Origin: Gammaproteobacteria bacterium
Lineage (GTDB): Bacteria; Pseudomonadota; Gammaproteobacteria; Burkholderiales; Burkholderiaceae_C
DNA: 9,869 nucleotides
Assembly (NCBI GenBank): GCA_030054245.1
Contig: JASGCH010000033.1
Span: 1 to 9,869 of the forward strand
Direction: 5' to 3'
Below are positions 1 to 6,704 of this stretch, piece by piece (position 1 is the first letter of the stretch; the number at the start of each line of letters is the position of its first letter). Below the pieces are notes generated by a model, which saw nothing but the letters and a program-made list of their open reading frames with translations, was not told the DNA's origin and searched no databases. Position numbers and translations under genes: made by a program.

Positions 1-1164
1 ATGCGAGAGATCATTGAAGAAATGGGCGGACAAATGGAGTTTGACCCAACCCAAGCGACCGTCACCATTAACGCCAGCCAATTAAAAAATTTAACCGCTG
101 AGCAGATGGTGCGCTACAACAAGATCAGCCGCATTCCCATTTTGTTGTGTGCCCCCTTGCTCCACAAATTTCGCAAAGTCTATTTGCCTACTTTAGGTGG
201 TTGTAATTTAGGTGAACGACCCGTAGATTTTCATATCAACGCCCTGCAACAAATGGGTGCTGAATTGTCGGTTACCCCGCACGGTAGCCTGCTTGAAGCC
301 AGAAACGGTCTAACCGGTGCTCGGATTCAATTGCCCTACCCAAGCGTGGGGGCGACTGAACAAGTACTGCTCAGTGCTTGCTTAGCCAAAGGTGAAACCG
401 AATTGATGGGAGCGGCTGTAGAACCTGAAATCATCGATTTAATTTGTCAGTTGCAAAAAATGGGCGCGTTGATTAGTTTAGAATCTGACCGTACTCTACG
501 CATCCAAGGTGTTGCTCACCTCAATGGTTGTAGCCACCGAGGAATGCCCGATAGAATCGAAGCTGGCTCTTGGGCTTGTGCCGCTTTAGCCACGAACGGT
601 CGCATTCGCGTATTAGGTGCCCGCCAAGTCGATATGTTGGCTTTTTTAAACACCTTTTCGTTGGCGGGTGGGGGTTTTGAGGCTGACGAGTTCGGTATTA
701 CTTTTTACCGTCAAGCCAGTGAAGTGCATCCCATCTTGTTACAAACCGGCGTTCATCCCGGATTTATGACCGACTGGCAACAGCCTTTGGTCACCGCACT
801 AACCCAAGCTAAGGGTATCTCTTTAGTCCATGAAACCGTGTACGAAAGTCGTTTTGGATTTGTCGAACAACTCAACAAAATGGGGGCAAATATTAAAATC
901 AGCCAAGACTGTATCGGTAGCCGATGTCGCTTTGGTAGGCTCAACCATTCTCACAGCGCCATCATTGCCGGACCCACCACCCTTATCGGCCAAACTATGG
1001 AAGTACCCGATTTGCGTGCGGGTTTTAGTTATGTCATCGCCGCCTTGGTTGCCAAAGGAACTTCCCACATTCAGAGAATCGAACTTATCAAGCGTGGGTA
1101 CGACCAATTTTCCGAAAAACTTCAAGCACTAGGAGCAAACTTTGAGTTTATTCACGAGGCTTAG
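1..1164 (+). CDS. murA: UDP-N-acetylglucosamine 1-carboxyvinyltransferase (MurA-like), 5' end outside window
   Basis: Transfers enolpyruvate from PEP to UDP-GlcNAc, the first committed cytoplasmic step of peptidoglycan synthesis. Visible marks, numbered from the first in-window Met: GGC at 66-68 in GGCNLGERPVDFHI (C68 matches E. coli Cys115, the PEP and fosfomycin target; R73 matches Arg120), PSVGATE 114-120, EPEIID 141-146, PDRIEAG 183-189, TDWQ with D258 (matches Asp305) and PDLRAG 336-341. The constant offset of 47 from E. coli numbering means about 47 N-terminal residues, including the Lys22/Asn23 substrate site, lie upstream; the ATG at position 1 is probably internal. The spacing between MGA (294-296) and DLR (337) is about 15 residues longer than in E. 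coli MurA as I recall it, the extra part being near HSAIIAGPT (318-326). A hairpin terminator follows 31 nt after the stop. Certain of the EPT/MurA family; the exact orthologue or paralogue status is inferred. Confidence 0.9.
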   Translation: MREIIEEMGGQMEFDPTQATVTINASQLKNLTAEQMVRYNKISRIPILLCAPLLHKFRKVYLPTLGGCNLGERPVDFHINALQQMGAELSVTPHGSLLEARNGLTGARIQLPYPSVGATEQVLLSACLAKGETELMGAAVEPEIIDLICQLQKMGALISLESDRTLRIQGVAHLNGCSHRGMPDRIEAGSWACAALATNGRIRVLGARQVDMLAFLNTFSLAGGGFEADEFGITFYRQASEVHPILLQTGVHPGFMTDWQQPLVTALTQAKGISLVHETVYESRFGFVEQLNKMGANIKISQDCIGSRCRFGRLNHSHSAIIAGPTTLIGQTMEVPDLRAGFSYVIAALVAKGTSHIQRIELIKRGYDQFSEKLQALGANFEFIHEA

Positions 1165-1195
1165 GCATCTCCCCTCTAGCACTCGATCTAGGAAG

Positions 1196-1235
1196 AAGAC
1201 TGTTGCACCGGCGTAGCCGCCGGTGCAACAGTCTT
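1196..1235 (+). terminator. Perfect 18-bp hairpin, likely murA terminator and repeat-family member
   Basis: Left arm 1196-1213 and right arm 1218-1235 are exact reverse complements around the 4-nt loop tagc (1214-1217). The arm begins aagactgttgcacc. The right arm runs into tctttt, giving a short U tract on the plus strand, 31 nt after the murA stop codon, as for an intrinsic terminator. The stem is palindromic, so it could also stop minus-strand transcription. Related sequences lie at 1861-1883, 6657-6691, 8566-8589, 9670-9686 and 9700-9712, so it is also a member of a dispersed repeat family. Confidence 0.8.
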
Positions 1236-1266
1236 TTAAGGACTACGCGCTAGCCAGCGTCTTTTT

Positions 1267-1272
1267 TATAAA
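1267..1272 (+). promoter_or_regulatory. Possible -10 element upstream of the thioesterase gene
   Basis: TATAAA lies 15 nt before the thioesterase start, just past the murA hairpin. No convincing -35 hexamer is visible at 16-18 nt, and the transcript would have a very short leader. Weak; the gene could instead be expressed by read-through from murA. Confidence 0.2.
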
Positions 1273-1287
1273 ACCACTCGATCCTTT

Positions 1288-1821
1288 ATGAAAACCACCG
1301 AAGAAATTTACGCCGACTGGGAACAAGAAGAAAAACTCATTCGAAGTCGCCTGATGCCACCTGGAGTTTTGGCAAAAGAAACCATGCTAGAACTCACGGG
1401 TCTGGAAATGCTCAGCCAGATGCTGGCTGGTCTCGGTCCACCACCACCTATAGGTCAGAGTTTAGGTTTTCTCCTAGTAGCCATTGGCAAAGGCGAAGCC
1501 GTCTTTCAAGGCCGACCCAACCCACAATTTTACAACCCTATGGGAACGGTACACGGAGGTTGGATTGCCACCATTTTAGATTCTTGCGTCGGCTGTGCCA
1601 TCCACACTCTAGTGCCTTCAGGCAAAGTACATACCACAGCCGAATTAAAAGTCAATTATGTTCGCCCCATCACCACAGAACCCCGTCTGGTGCGTGCCTA
1701 CGGCAAGGTATTGTATTCTGGGAACAAAATGGCCACAGCTGAAGGCAAGGTGTTGGACGCGGCAGGTAAACTCTACGCCCATGCCAGTACGACTTGTTTG
1801 ATCTTTGACCCAGTACACTGA
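1288..1821 (+). CDS. PaaI-family hotdog-fold acyl-CoA thioesterase
   Basis: Predicted soluble thioesterase of 177 residues that hydrolyses acyl- or aryl-CoA esters. A polar N-terminal stretch (1-55) containing WEQEEKLIRSRL precedes a single hotdog domain (about 58-173). The family signature is clear: NPMGTVHGGWIATILDS (83-99), with N83, G86, H89-G90-G91 and D98 in the positions used for catalysis and CoA-thioester binding in PaaI-type enzymes. TTAELKVNYVRPI (116-128) and the C-terminal AHASTTCLIF strand also fit. The start at 1288 is chosen because Burkholderiales relatives, as recalled, share the W-x(2)-EE-x-IR-x-RL N terminus; no Shine-Dalgarno sequence precedes it. Stop codons TGA and TAA are in tandem. 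It is convergent with the beta-oxidation operon, and similar thioesterases often accompany such operons, so release of stalled acyl-CoAs is plausible. The substrate is unknown. Confidence 0.88.
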   Translation: MKTTEEIYADWEQEEKLIRSRLMPPGVLAKETMLELTGLEMLSQMLAGLGPPPPIGQSLGFLLVAIGKGEAVFQGRPNPQFYNPMGTVHGGWIATILDSCVGCAIHTLVPSGKVHTTAELKVNYVRPITTEPRLVRAYGKVLYSGNKMATAEGKVLDAAGKLYAHASTTCLIFDPVH

Positions 1822-1825
1822 TAAA

Positions 1826-1852
1826 GAACCAGCTCTACTCCATGGCTGGTTC
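1826..1852 (-). terminator. Hairpin between convergent genes, possible terminator of the beta-oxidation operon
   Basis: Arms gaaccagc (1826-1833) and gctggttc (1845-1852) form an 8-bp stem with an 11-nt loop. Read on the minus strand, the stem is followed by TTTAT, a short U-rich tail. It lies 117 nt past the SDR stop codon and 4 nt past the thioesterase stop. Both genes end here, so a terminator is expected, but the U tract is short. Confidence 0.4.
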
Positions 1853-1860
1853 CCATGCTA

Positions 1861-1883
1861 AAGACTGAGGCACCATCGGCTAC
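1861..1883 (+). repeat. Half copy of the aagactg hairpin family
   Basis: This 23-nt stretch starts aagactg and continues ggcaccatcggctac. Positions 1863-1883 match the reverse complement of 8569-8589 at 20 of 21 positions. It resembles the left arm and loop of the 1196-1235 hairpin but has no right arm beside it, so it is a solitary half element. Confidence 0.65.
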
Positions 1884-1969
1884 AAAACCAACGACCCACC
1901 CCGTTGATCAAAACCAAACCGATCAGCTATTGCTAAACAAGAGCCCTTTCGACAGTCTGGGACGGTCTG

Positions 1970-2761
1970 CTAACCCGAGGTAATGGCGCTCACTCCTCCG
2001 TCAACCGCAAGCCATTGCCCTGTAATGTGTTTACCAGCGTCACTAGCGTAAAGAACGCAAAGACCTTTTAAGTCTTCGTCGTCACCGATGCGCCCCAAAG
2101 GGGCGTTGGCGCGTAATCGCTCTTCCCCTAGGGCTTCCAAAGTGCCAGCAGTCATTTTACTCGGAAAAAACCCTGGGCATATCGCATTCACGCGAATATT
2201 GTAAACTCCCCACTCACCAGCCAGTGTTTTGGTAAAATTGATGACCGCGGCCTTGGAAGTATTGTAAGCCAATGTTTTCATGGCTTTTGGATTGCCTCCT
2301 AAGCCAGCTATAGAAGCTACATTGATAATCGATCCGCCTTTTCTAGGGATCATAGATTTGCGCCCCAAATACTGACTCAAAATAAAATAGCCCCTCACAT
2401 TCAAATTCATCACTTTGTCCCAAGCACTTAAGGGATGATCCTCAGCCGGTGCCCCCCAAGCCGCACCAGCGTTGTTGACTAAAATATCTACAAAACCAAA
2501 GCGATCTAGGGTTAGATCAGCGGCGCGCTTTAAGTCTTCTTCTAGGGCACAGTCAGCTACGGTGTAAAATGCCTCAATCCCCCTAGCTTGTAGGCTGAGA
2601 ACAGCCTCTTTTAATTCGTGTTCTTTGCGGGCAACTAACATGATTTTTGCCCCCGCTTCACCCAAGGCTTGTGCTAGTTGTAAACCCAATCCCCTAGAAC
2701 CGCCGGTAACTAAGGCGGTTTGACCTGCTAAATTAAACAATTGTTGTATGGTTCTGGTCAT
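1970..2761 (-). CDS. SDR-family oxidoreductase, distal gene of the beta-oxidation operon
   Basis: Classical short-chain dehydrogenase of 263 residues, predicted cytoplasmic and NAD(P)-dependent. Visible: Rossmann motif TGGSRGLG (19-26), NNAG (96-99), N121 in MNLNVRG, catalytic S150, and Y166-x3-K170 in YNTSK, ending in GQWLAVDGGVSA, typical of the FabG/RhlG/gluconate-5-dehydrogenase group. The start at 2761 is supported by GAGGA about 7 nt upstream and by the N terminus MTRTIQQLFNLAGQTALVTGG, which I recall from Burkholderiales relatives. It lies 138 nt after the thiolase on the same strand, with a hairpin between. Context suggests oxidation or reduction of a hydroxyacyl- or oxoacyl-CoA (or ACP), but the substrate cannot be read from the sequence. 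It is clearly distinct from the fabG at 6705-7442. Confidence 0.88.
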   Translation of the reverse strand: MTRTIQQLFNLAGQTALVTGGSRGLGLQLAQALGEAGAKIMLVARKEHELKEAVLSLQARGIEAFYTVADCALEEDLKRAADLTLDRFGFVDILVNNAGAAWGAPAEDHPLSAWDKVMNLNVRGYFILSQYLGRKSMIPRKGGSIINVASIAGLGGNPKAMKTLAYNTSKAAVINFTKTLAGEWGVYNIRVNAICPGFFPSKMTAGTLEALGEERLRANAPLGRIGDDEDLKGLCVLYASDAGKHITGQWLAVDGGVSAITSG

Positions 2762-2765
2762 TCAT

Positions 2766-2773
2766 TTTCCTCA
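2766..2773 (-). promoter_or_regulatory. Ribosome-binding site of the SDR gene
   Basis: The minus strand reads gtgaggaaaatga before the ATG at 2761, giving a GAGGA core at normal spacing. A second ATG at 2765 is out of frame, so the site supports the start at 2761. Confidence 0.65.
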
Positions 2774-2829
2774 CTACAAAAAAATACTATCAAGGCTATT
2801 GCGCACCTCCAAAGGTTATTGCCCTGGTT

Positions 2830-2856
2830 GTACACCAGTAAATTCGACTGGTGTAC
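2830..2856 (-). other. Intra-operon hairpin between thiolase and SDR genes
   Basis: A perfect 10-bp stem (2830-2839 with 2847-2856) encloses the 7-nt loop aaattcg. Two more pairs form beyond a one-base bulge at 2857. No U tract follows on the minus strand, so a full terminator is unlikely. It may stabilise or process the upstream fadBA message, or attenuate the SDR gene. It is not obviously related to the aagactg family. Confidence 0.5.
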
Positions 2857-2899
2857 CAAGCCCCCCGCATGGTGGTCATGAACCGCAAGCACCTGACCT

Positions 2900-4075
2900 T
2901 TACAAAACTTCAAATACCCCAGCCGCCCCCATTCCTCCACCTATGCACATAGTAACTACTACTCTTTTGGCGCCACGGCGTTTCCCTTCAATCAAGGCAT
3001 GACCCGTCAATCTTTGCCCACTCATACCATAAGGATGACCAACGGCAATAGCTCCTCCATTCACATTGAGCCTATCCTTTGGAATACCCAGTTTATCTCG
3101 ACAATAGATAACCTGTACCGCAAAAGCTTCATTAAGCTCCCACAGATCAATATCTTCCACCTTTAAGCCAAGTTTGGCCAACACTTTAGGAATGGCAAAT
3201 ACGGGACCTATCCCCATTTCATCTGGCTCACAACCCGCCACAGCAAACCCTAAAAATCGACCGATAGGCGATAGTCCTTTGCGTTCGGCATATTTCTCGT
3301 CAACCACGACGCAAGCACCAGCACCATCGGAAAATTGACTGGCGTTGCCAGCGGCCACCACCCCACCTGGTAGTGCCGGTTTGATGCTGGCAATATTTTC
3401 TTGGGTAGTTCCTTGGCGTAAACCCTCGTCCTTGCTCACGGTAACTTCTTTGGAAATCATACCAAAAACGGGGTCAATCACCCCAGCCAATACTTTTATC
3501 GGTGCAATTTCAGCGTCAAACAAACCCTTTTCTTGAGCGGCACAAGCTTTTTGCTGGCTAGCCGCACCGTACTCATCCATCACATCACGGCTGATTTGGT
3601 AGCGTTTAGCCACCTGTTCAGCCGTTTGCAACATAGTCCAATAAATTTCAGGCTTCTTTTTATACAATCCTGGGTCTGACAGCATGTGTTGGTTCATTTC
3701 TTGTTGCACACATGAAATGCTCTCTAAGCCTCCAGCCACATAAACCTGCCCCTCTCGGGCGATGACTCTCTGAGCGGCTAAAGCAATAGTTTGTAAGCCC
3801 GAAGAGCAAAATCTATTAACCGTCATACCGGCCACACTGACCGGTAAGTCAGCGGCTAGTACACACTGCCTAGCAATGTTCATACCTGTTGCGCCCTCTG
3901 GATTAGCACACCCCATAATCACATCTTCCACTTCAGCCCCTTCAATGCGTGCTCGCAACAAAGCCTGTTTGACCACATGCCCACCCAAAGTAGCACCGTG
4001 AGTCATATTAAAAGCACCTTTCCAGCTTTTGGCGAGTGGTGTGCGCGCAGTTGATACAATTACTGCAGTTGTCAT
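2900..4075 (-). CDS. fadA: Acetyl-CoA C-acyltransferase (thiolase, FadA type)
   Basis: Cleaves 3-oxoacyl-CoA with CoA to acetyl-CoA and a shortened acyl-CoA, the last step of each beta-oxidation cycle. The 391 residues are full length for the family. Catalytic residues are all visible: nucleophile C90 in NRFCSSGLQ, NEAF (315-318), H347 in AVGHPYGMSG, and C377 in CIGGGMGAAG. The N-terminal half (about 1-265) and C-terminal half (about 270-391) are the usual paired thiolase domains. The start at 4075 has GAAAGGA with about 6 nt spacing. It lies 49 nt after the fadB-type gene and is surely co-transcribed; the two products likely form a trifunctional-type complex. The start MTTAVIVSTARTPLAKSWKGAFN is the degradative-type thiolase N terminus I associate with Betaproteobacteria. 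A biosynthetic (PhaA-like) role is less likely given the operon. The symbol is by function and context, since paralogues are common. Confidence 0.93.
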   Translation of the reverse strand: MTTAVIVSTARTPLAKSWKGAFNMTHGATLGGHVVKQALLRARIEGAEVEDVIMGCANPEGATGMNIARQCVLAADLPVSVAGMTVNRFCSSGLQTIALAAQRVIAREGQVYVAGGLESISCVQQEMNQHMLSDPGLYKKKPEIYWTMLQTAEQVAKRYQISRDVMDEYGAASQQKACAAQEKGLFDAEIAPIKVLAGVIDPVFGMISKEVTVSKDEGLRQGTTQENIASIKPALPGGVVAAGNASQFSDGAGACVVVDEKYAERKGLSPIGRFLGFAVAGCEPDEMGIGPVFAIPKVLAKLGLKVEDIDLWELNEAFAVQVIYCRDKLGIPKDRLNVNGGAIAVGHPYGMSGQRLTGHALIEGKRRGAKRVVVTMCIGGGMGAAGVFEVL

Positions 4076-4080
4076 AGTAA

Positions 4081-4089
4081 TCCTTTCAA
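4081..4089 (-). promoter_or_regulatory. Ribosome-binding site of the thiolase gene
   Basis: The minus strand reads tttgaaaggattact before the ATG at 4075, giving AAAGGA at normal spacing. The rest of the 49-nt gap to fadB is AT-rich and has no hairpin that would stop transcription. Confidence 0.65.
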
Positions 4090-4124
4090 AATAATAAATA
4101 GGGAGTTATAAGGTCTTTATGGAT

Positions 4125-6236
4125 TTAGTTGATATTGTTAAAATTTTTACCTGCATCCAACAATTCCAGTATAAGTTTTGCCGGTTGCCAAAATTGAGCA
4201 TCATCATAAGGATTTTTAGCAAATTTTTGCATAGCACGCACTACATTGTACAAACCATATTGATCGGCATACAACATAGGACCACCTCGGTGAATCGGGA
4301 AACCGTAACCCGTTACATAGACCACATCAATATCACTCGCTTTAGAGGCAATTTTATCCTCCAAAATCCGTGCACCTTCGTTGACCAAAGCAAATAACAA
4401 GCGGTGCACAATCTCGTCATCAGATATTTTGCGTGGCTTGATGCCCAATTGTGCACGGTGTTGTACCAACATATCTTCAACCCATTGAGAGGGTGTGGCA
4501 TTGCGACTACCTTCCATATAGTCATACCAGCCAGCCTTGGTTTTTTGACCAAAACGACCCAGCTCACACAATTTATCAGCAGTCGTGCTATAGCGCATAA
4601 AGGGTCTCTCTTGTACCCTTCTTTTACGAATGGCCCAGCCGATGTCGTTCCCAGCTAAGTCGCCCATTCTAAATGGTCCCATAGCAAAACCAAATCTCTC
4701 TAGGGCTTTATCCACTTGACTCGGCGTACAGCCTTCGTCTAATAAGAACCCCGCTTGGCGGCTGTATTGCTCAATCATGCGGTTGCCGATAAAACCATCA
4801 CACACTCCAGCCACTACTGCGGTTTTTTTGATTTGCTTGGCACTGGCCATCACCGTGGACAAGACATCCTTAGCAGTCTGGCTACCGCGCACTACTTCCA
4901 ATAATTTCATGACATTGGCTGGGCTAAAAAAGTGCATCCCCACCACATCTTGTGGGCGTTTAGTAAACGAGGCGATTTTGTTAACATCTAATGTGGAAGT
5001 ATTGCTGGCTAAAATAGCCCCTGGTTTAACCACAGCATCCAATTTTTCAAACACTTTTTGCTTAATGTCCATTTCTTCAAAGACGGCTTCTATCACCAGA
5101 TCGGCATTTTGTAAATCGTCATAACTTAAAGTGGGTTTTAAAAGCTGCATTCTTTTTTGTAAATCCGATTCCTTCAGTTTGCCTTTTTTGACTTGTGCAA
5201 CATAGTTTTTCTGGATGGTTGCCAACCCTCGATCTAAGGCTTCTTGTTGCATTTCTAAGATAGTAACGGGCACCCCAGCATTGAGGTAATTCATGGCAAT
5301 TCCCCCACCCATAGTTCCGGCACCAACCACTGCGACTTGTTGAACCAGCCGCTTAGGTGTGGACTCTGGAACATCAGCAATTTTGCTGGCGGCTCGTTGT
5401 GAAAAAAACAAATGCCTTAAAGCCCGACTTTCTGGAGTCGACATCAAATATACAAAATTTTCTCGCTCAATATGCATTCCTTCATCAAAGGTTCTACTCT
5501 TCAAAGCGGCGGCCACGCAATCCACACATTTTCCCGGTGCGGGGAGGTTTTTTGCCATACCTTTGACCATATTGCGGGCAAATTGGATATAAGCATCCGC
5601 ATTCGGATGCTTGCAAGGTAAGTTACGCACCAAAGGAAGTCCCCCCTCCTGAGCTTTGGTTCGGGCAAATTCCAAGGCTTGTGCCTTCAATTCTTCAGCA
5701 CTATCCACCAATTTATCGATAAGTTTTTGTCCAGGTATTTGTGCCAAATCCTGACTTTTAATAGAAACCCCTGTGACAATCATATTCAGTGCCACCTCAG
5801 CTCCCAAAACCCGAGGTAATCTTTGCGTTCCACCTGCCCCTGGCAATAAACCCAAATTGACTTCCGGTAGAGCCACATCGCAAGCACGACTAAATATTCT
5901 AAAATGGCAAGCTAAGGCCAACTCCAAGCCCCCACCCATAGCCACCGTATGTACGGCGGCAATAACCGGTTTGGAACTTTGTTCTATAGCGGCAATGACA
6001 TTCAGTAAATGCGGTTCTTTAGATGCCCAAGGAGTGCCAAATTCTTTGATATCAGCACCTCCCGAAAAAGCTTTCCCAGCACCGGTAATGACAATAGCCT
6101 TAACTTCGGCATCATCCAAGGCCAAACTAAGACCTTCTAGTAATTTTAAGCGGGTGGCATAACTTAATCCATTGACGGGTGGATTATCCATAGTAATAAT
6201 GGCAATATCATTGTCTTTTGCATAATGTGCGCTCAT
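4125..6236 (-). CDS. fadB: Fused enoyl-CoA hydratase / 3-hydroxyacyl-CoA dehydrogenase (FadB type)
   Basis: Carries out the middle two beta-oxidation steps: hydration of trans-2-enoyl-CoA and NAD-dependent oxidation of L-3-hydroxyacyl-CoA. Numbered from the preferred start (703 residues): crotonase domain about 1-185 with FSGGADIKEF (57-66), MGGGLEL with E105, and LPEVNLGLLPGAGGTQR with E125, matching the two catalytic glutamates of E. coli FadB. The NAD-binding domain carries GAGTMGGG (305-312), NTSTL, HFFSP with catalytic H435, and the partner E447. Dehydrogenase C-terminal domains begin near GVCDGFIGNRM (477-487). The reading frame is open upstream to an ATG at 6278, but the start at 6236 is preferred because the minus strand reads gaggagaact immediately before it and MSAHYAKDNDIAIITMDNPPVN is the normal N terminus. 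It is the first gene of the operon with thiolase and SDR. No acyl-CoA dehydrogenase gene is in the window. Confidence 0.94.
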   Translation of the reverse strand: MSAHYAKDNDIAIITMDNPPVNGLSYATRLKLLEGLSLALDDAEVKAIVITGAGKAFSGGADIKEFGTPWASKEPHLLNVIAAIEQSSKPVIAAVHTVAMGGGLELALACHFRIFSRACDVALPEVNLGLLPGAGGTQRLPRVLGAEVALNMIVTGVSIKSQDLAQIPGQKLIDKLVDSAEELKAQALEFARTKAQEGGLPLVRNLPCKHPNADAYIQFARNMVKGMAKNLPAPGKCVDCVAAALKSRTFDEGMHIERENFVYLMSTPESRALRHLFFSQRAASKIADVPESTPKRLVQQVAVVGAGTMGGGIAMNYLNAGVPVTILEMQQEALDRGLATIQKNYVAQVKKGKLKESDLQKRMQLLKPTLSYDDLQNADLVIEAVFEEMDIKQKVFEKLDAVVKPGAILASNTSTLDVNKIASFTKRPQDVVGMHFFSPANVMKLLEVVRGSQTAKDVLSTVMASAKQIKKTAVVAGVCDGFIGNRMIEQYSRQAGFLLDEGCTPSQVDKALERFGFAMGPFRMGDLAGNDIGWAIRKRRVQERPFMRYSTTADKLCELGRFGQKTKAGWYDYMEGSRNATPSQWVEDMLVQHRAQLGIKPRKISDDEIVHRLLFALVNEGARILEDKIASKASDIDVVYVTGYGFPIHRGGPMLYADQYGLYNVVRAMQKFAKNPYDDAQFWQPAKLILELLDAGKNFNNIN

Positions 6237-6238
6237 AG

Positions 6239-6247
6239 TTCTCCTCG
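6239..6247 (-). promoter_or_regulatory. Strong Shine-Dalgarno that fixes the fadB start
   Basis: GAGGAG lies about 5 nt upstream of the ATG at 6236 on the minus strand. This is the best ribosome-binding site in the window. It argues against the longer 717-residue reading from 6278, whose first 14 residues (MATLKQDFYLTRRT) would be leader sequence. Confidence 0.8.
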
Positions 6248-6439
6248 TTAAGTAAAAGTCTTGTTTCAAAGTTGCCACCCCAAGACCATGGCACTACCCT
6301 CCAACTTCATGGCCGAGCTACCGTCCACATCCCAGCGGGGTGTACTAGATGATCGTTTGGGTCAATTCGCATGACACCTTTGCCATGCGACCCGTCCTGT
6401 CACGGTCTTAAAATAGATTAGAAAATCAAGTTTAATGCT

Positions 6440-6445
6440 ATTATA
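6440..6445 (-). promoter_or_regulatory. Candidate -10 of the fadB operon promoter
   Basis: The minus strand carries the consensus TATAAT in an AT-rich tract. The -35 region at 16-18 nt spacing (around gtcattt) is poor, suggesting activator dependence or a false hit. Transcription would start near 6433 and give a leader of roughly 195 nt to the ATG at 6236. Confidence 0.45.
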
Positions 6446-6474
6446 GCGTTTTTATCCAAAAAAATGACTTTCTA

Positions 6475-6488
6475 AGGTCAAGTGACCT
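6475..6488. promoter_or_regulatory. Operator-like palindrome aggtca-ag-tgacct
   Basis: A perfect 6-bp inverted repeat with a 2-nt centre lies just upstream of the candidate fadB -35 region, centred about 48 nt before the predicted transcription start. Symmetry and position fit a dimeric regulator site. No regulator gene is in the window to link to it, so the assignment is inference. Confidence 0.3.
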
Positions 6489-6592
6489 ACGCCATCAAAT
6501 TATTAGGCGTTTCAATCTGGGTGAAAATTTAAGTAAATTCCGCTGTTTGTACCCAATTAAGCCTGGTAATTGGCTCGCTCATCCGAGCGGCA

Positions 6593-6656
6593 CGCAACCA
6601 GCTTCATTTCCGAAGATGATCATGGTGGGCGCACCCAGTCTCGCCTATTGAGTATA
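6593..6656 (+). repeat. Composite repeat, left copy: 40-nt block plus half hairpin
   Basis: Positions 6593-6632 are an exact inverted match (40 nt) to 9822-9861. Positions 6631-6656 then match 9783-9808 in the same orientation with two mismatches, that is, one arm and the loop of the hairpin at 9782-9824. The other hairpin arm is missing here and is replaced by the start of the aagaccgttgcacc hairpin. Confidence 0.85.
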
Positions 6657-6691
6657 AAGACCGTTGCACCAACCGATGGTGCAATAGTCTT
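6657..6691 (-). terminator. Hairpin after fabG, aagactg repeat family
   Basis: Arms aagaccgttgcacc (6657-6670) and ggtgcaatagtctt (6678-6691) pair over 14 positions with one C-A mismatch and one G-U pair, around a 7-nt loop. It starts 13 nt after the fabG stop. On the minus strand the stem ends in gtcttt followed by at, a short U-rich tail, so it likely terminates the fab transcript. It shares the arm sequence of the 1196-1235 hairpin. Confidence 0.6.
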
Positions 6692-6704
6692 TCGGTTGTA
6701 ACAG

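Larger units (their letters stand above)
6237..6704. other. Long non-coding region between fabG and fadB
   Basis: No supported gene lies here, and no ACP-like frame with a DSL phosphopantetheine site was seen. From right to left it holds the hairpin after fabG (6657-6691), a composite repeat (6593-6656), two short hairpins (6553-6573, 7-bp stem; 6573-6588, 5-bp stem), an AT-rich segment with a palindrome and a TATAAT on the minus strand (6420-6490), and a GC-richer fadB leader of about 195 nt. The leader contains a stem of tcgcatg (6367-6373) with catgcga (6384-6390). Confidence 0.7.

Noticed and set aside
823..1132. Open frames of about 100 codons on both strands inside murA
   Set aside because: They overlap a clearly conserved coding frame and show no recognisable motifs.
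1970..2761. SDR as a second fabG or a PhaB acetoacetyl-CoA reductase
   Set aside because: Its extended N terminus and its motifs fit the broader SDR group; no phaC or other polyhydroxyalkanoate gene is nearby, so neither name is supported.
4119..5592. Several plus-strand open frames opposite fadB
   Set aside because: They are antisense shadows of a strongly conserved gene, with no own start signals or family features.
6237..6278. Upstream extension of fadB (MATLKQDFYLTRRT) giving 717 residues
   Set aside because: The internal Met has a near-perfect Shine-Dalgarno and the family-typical N terminus; the extra 14 residues look like translated leader.
6431..6447. Plus-strand extended -10 (TGCTATTAT) in the fadB promoter region
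   Set aside because: No plus-strand gene lies downstream for the rest of the window; the near-palindromic AT tract explains the match.
6279..6704. Possible acpP gene after fabG
   Set aside because: No frame with a DSL-type phosphopantetheine site or adequate length was found on the minus strand.
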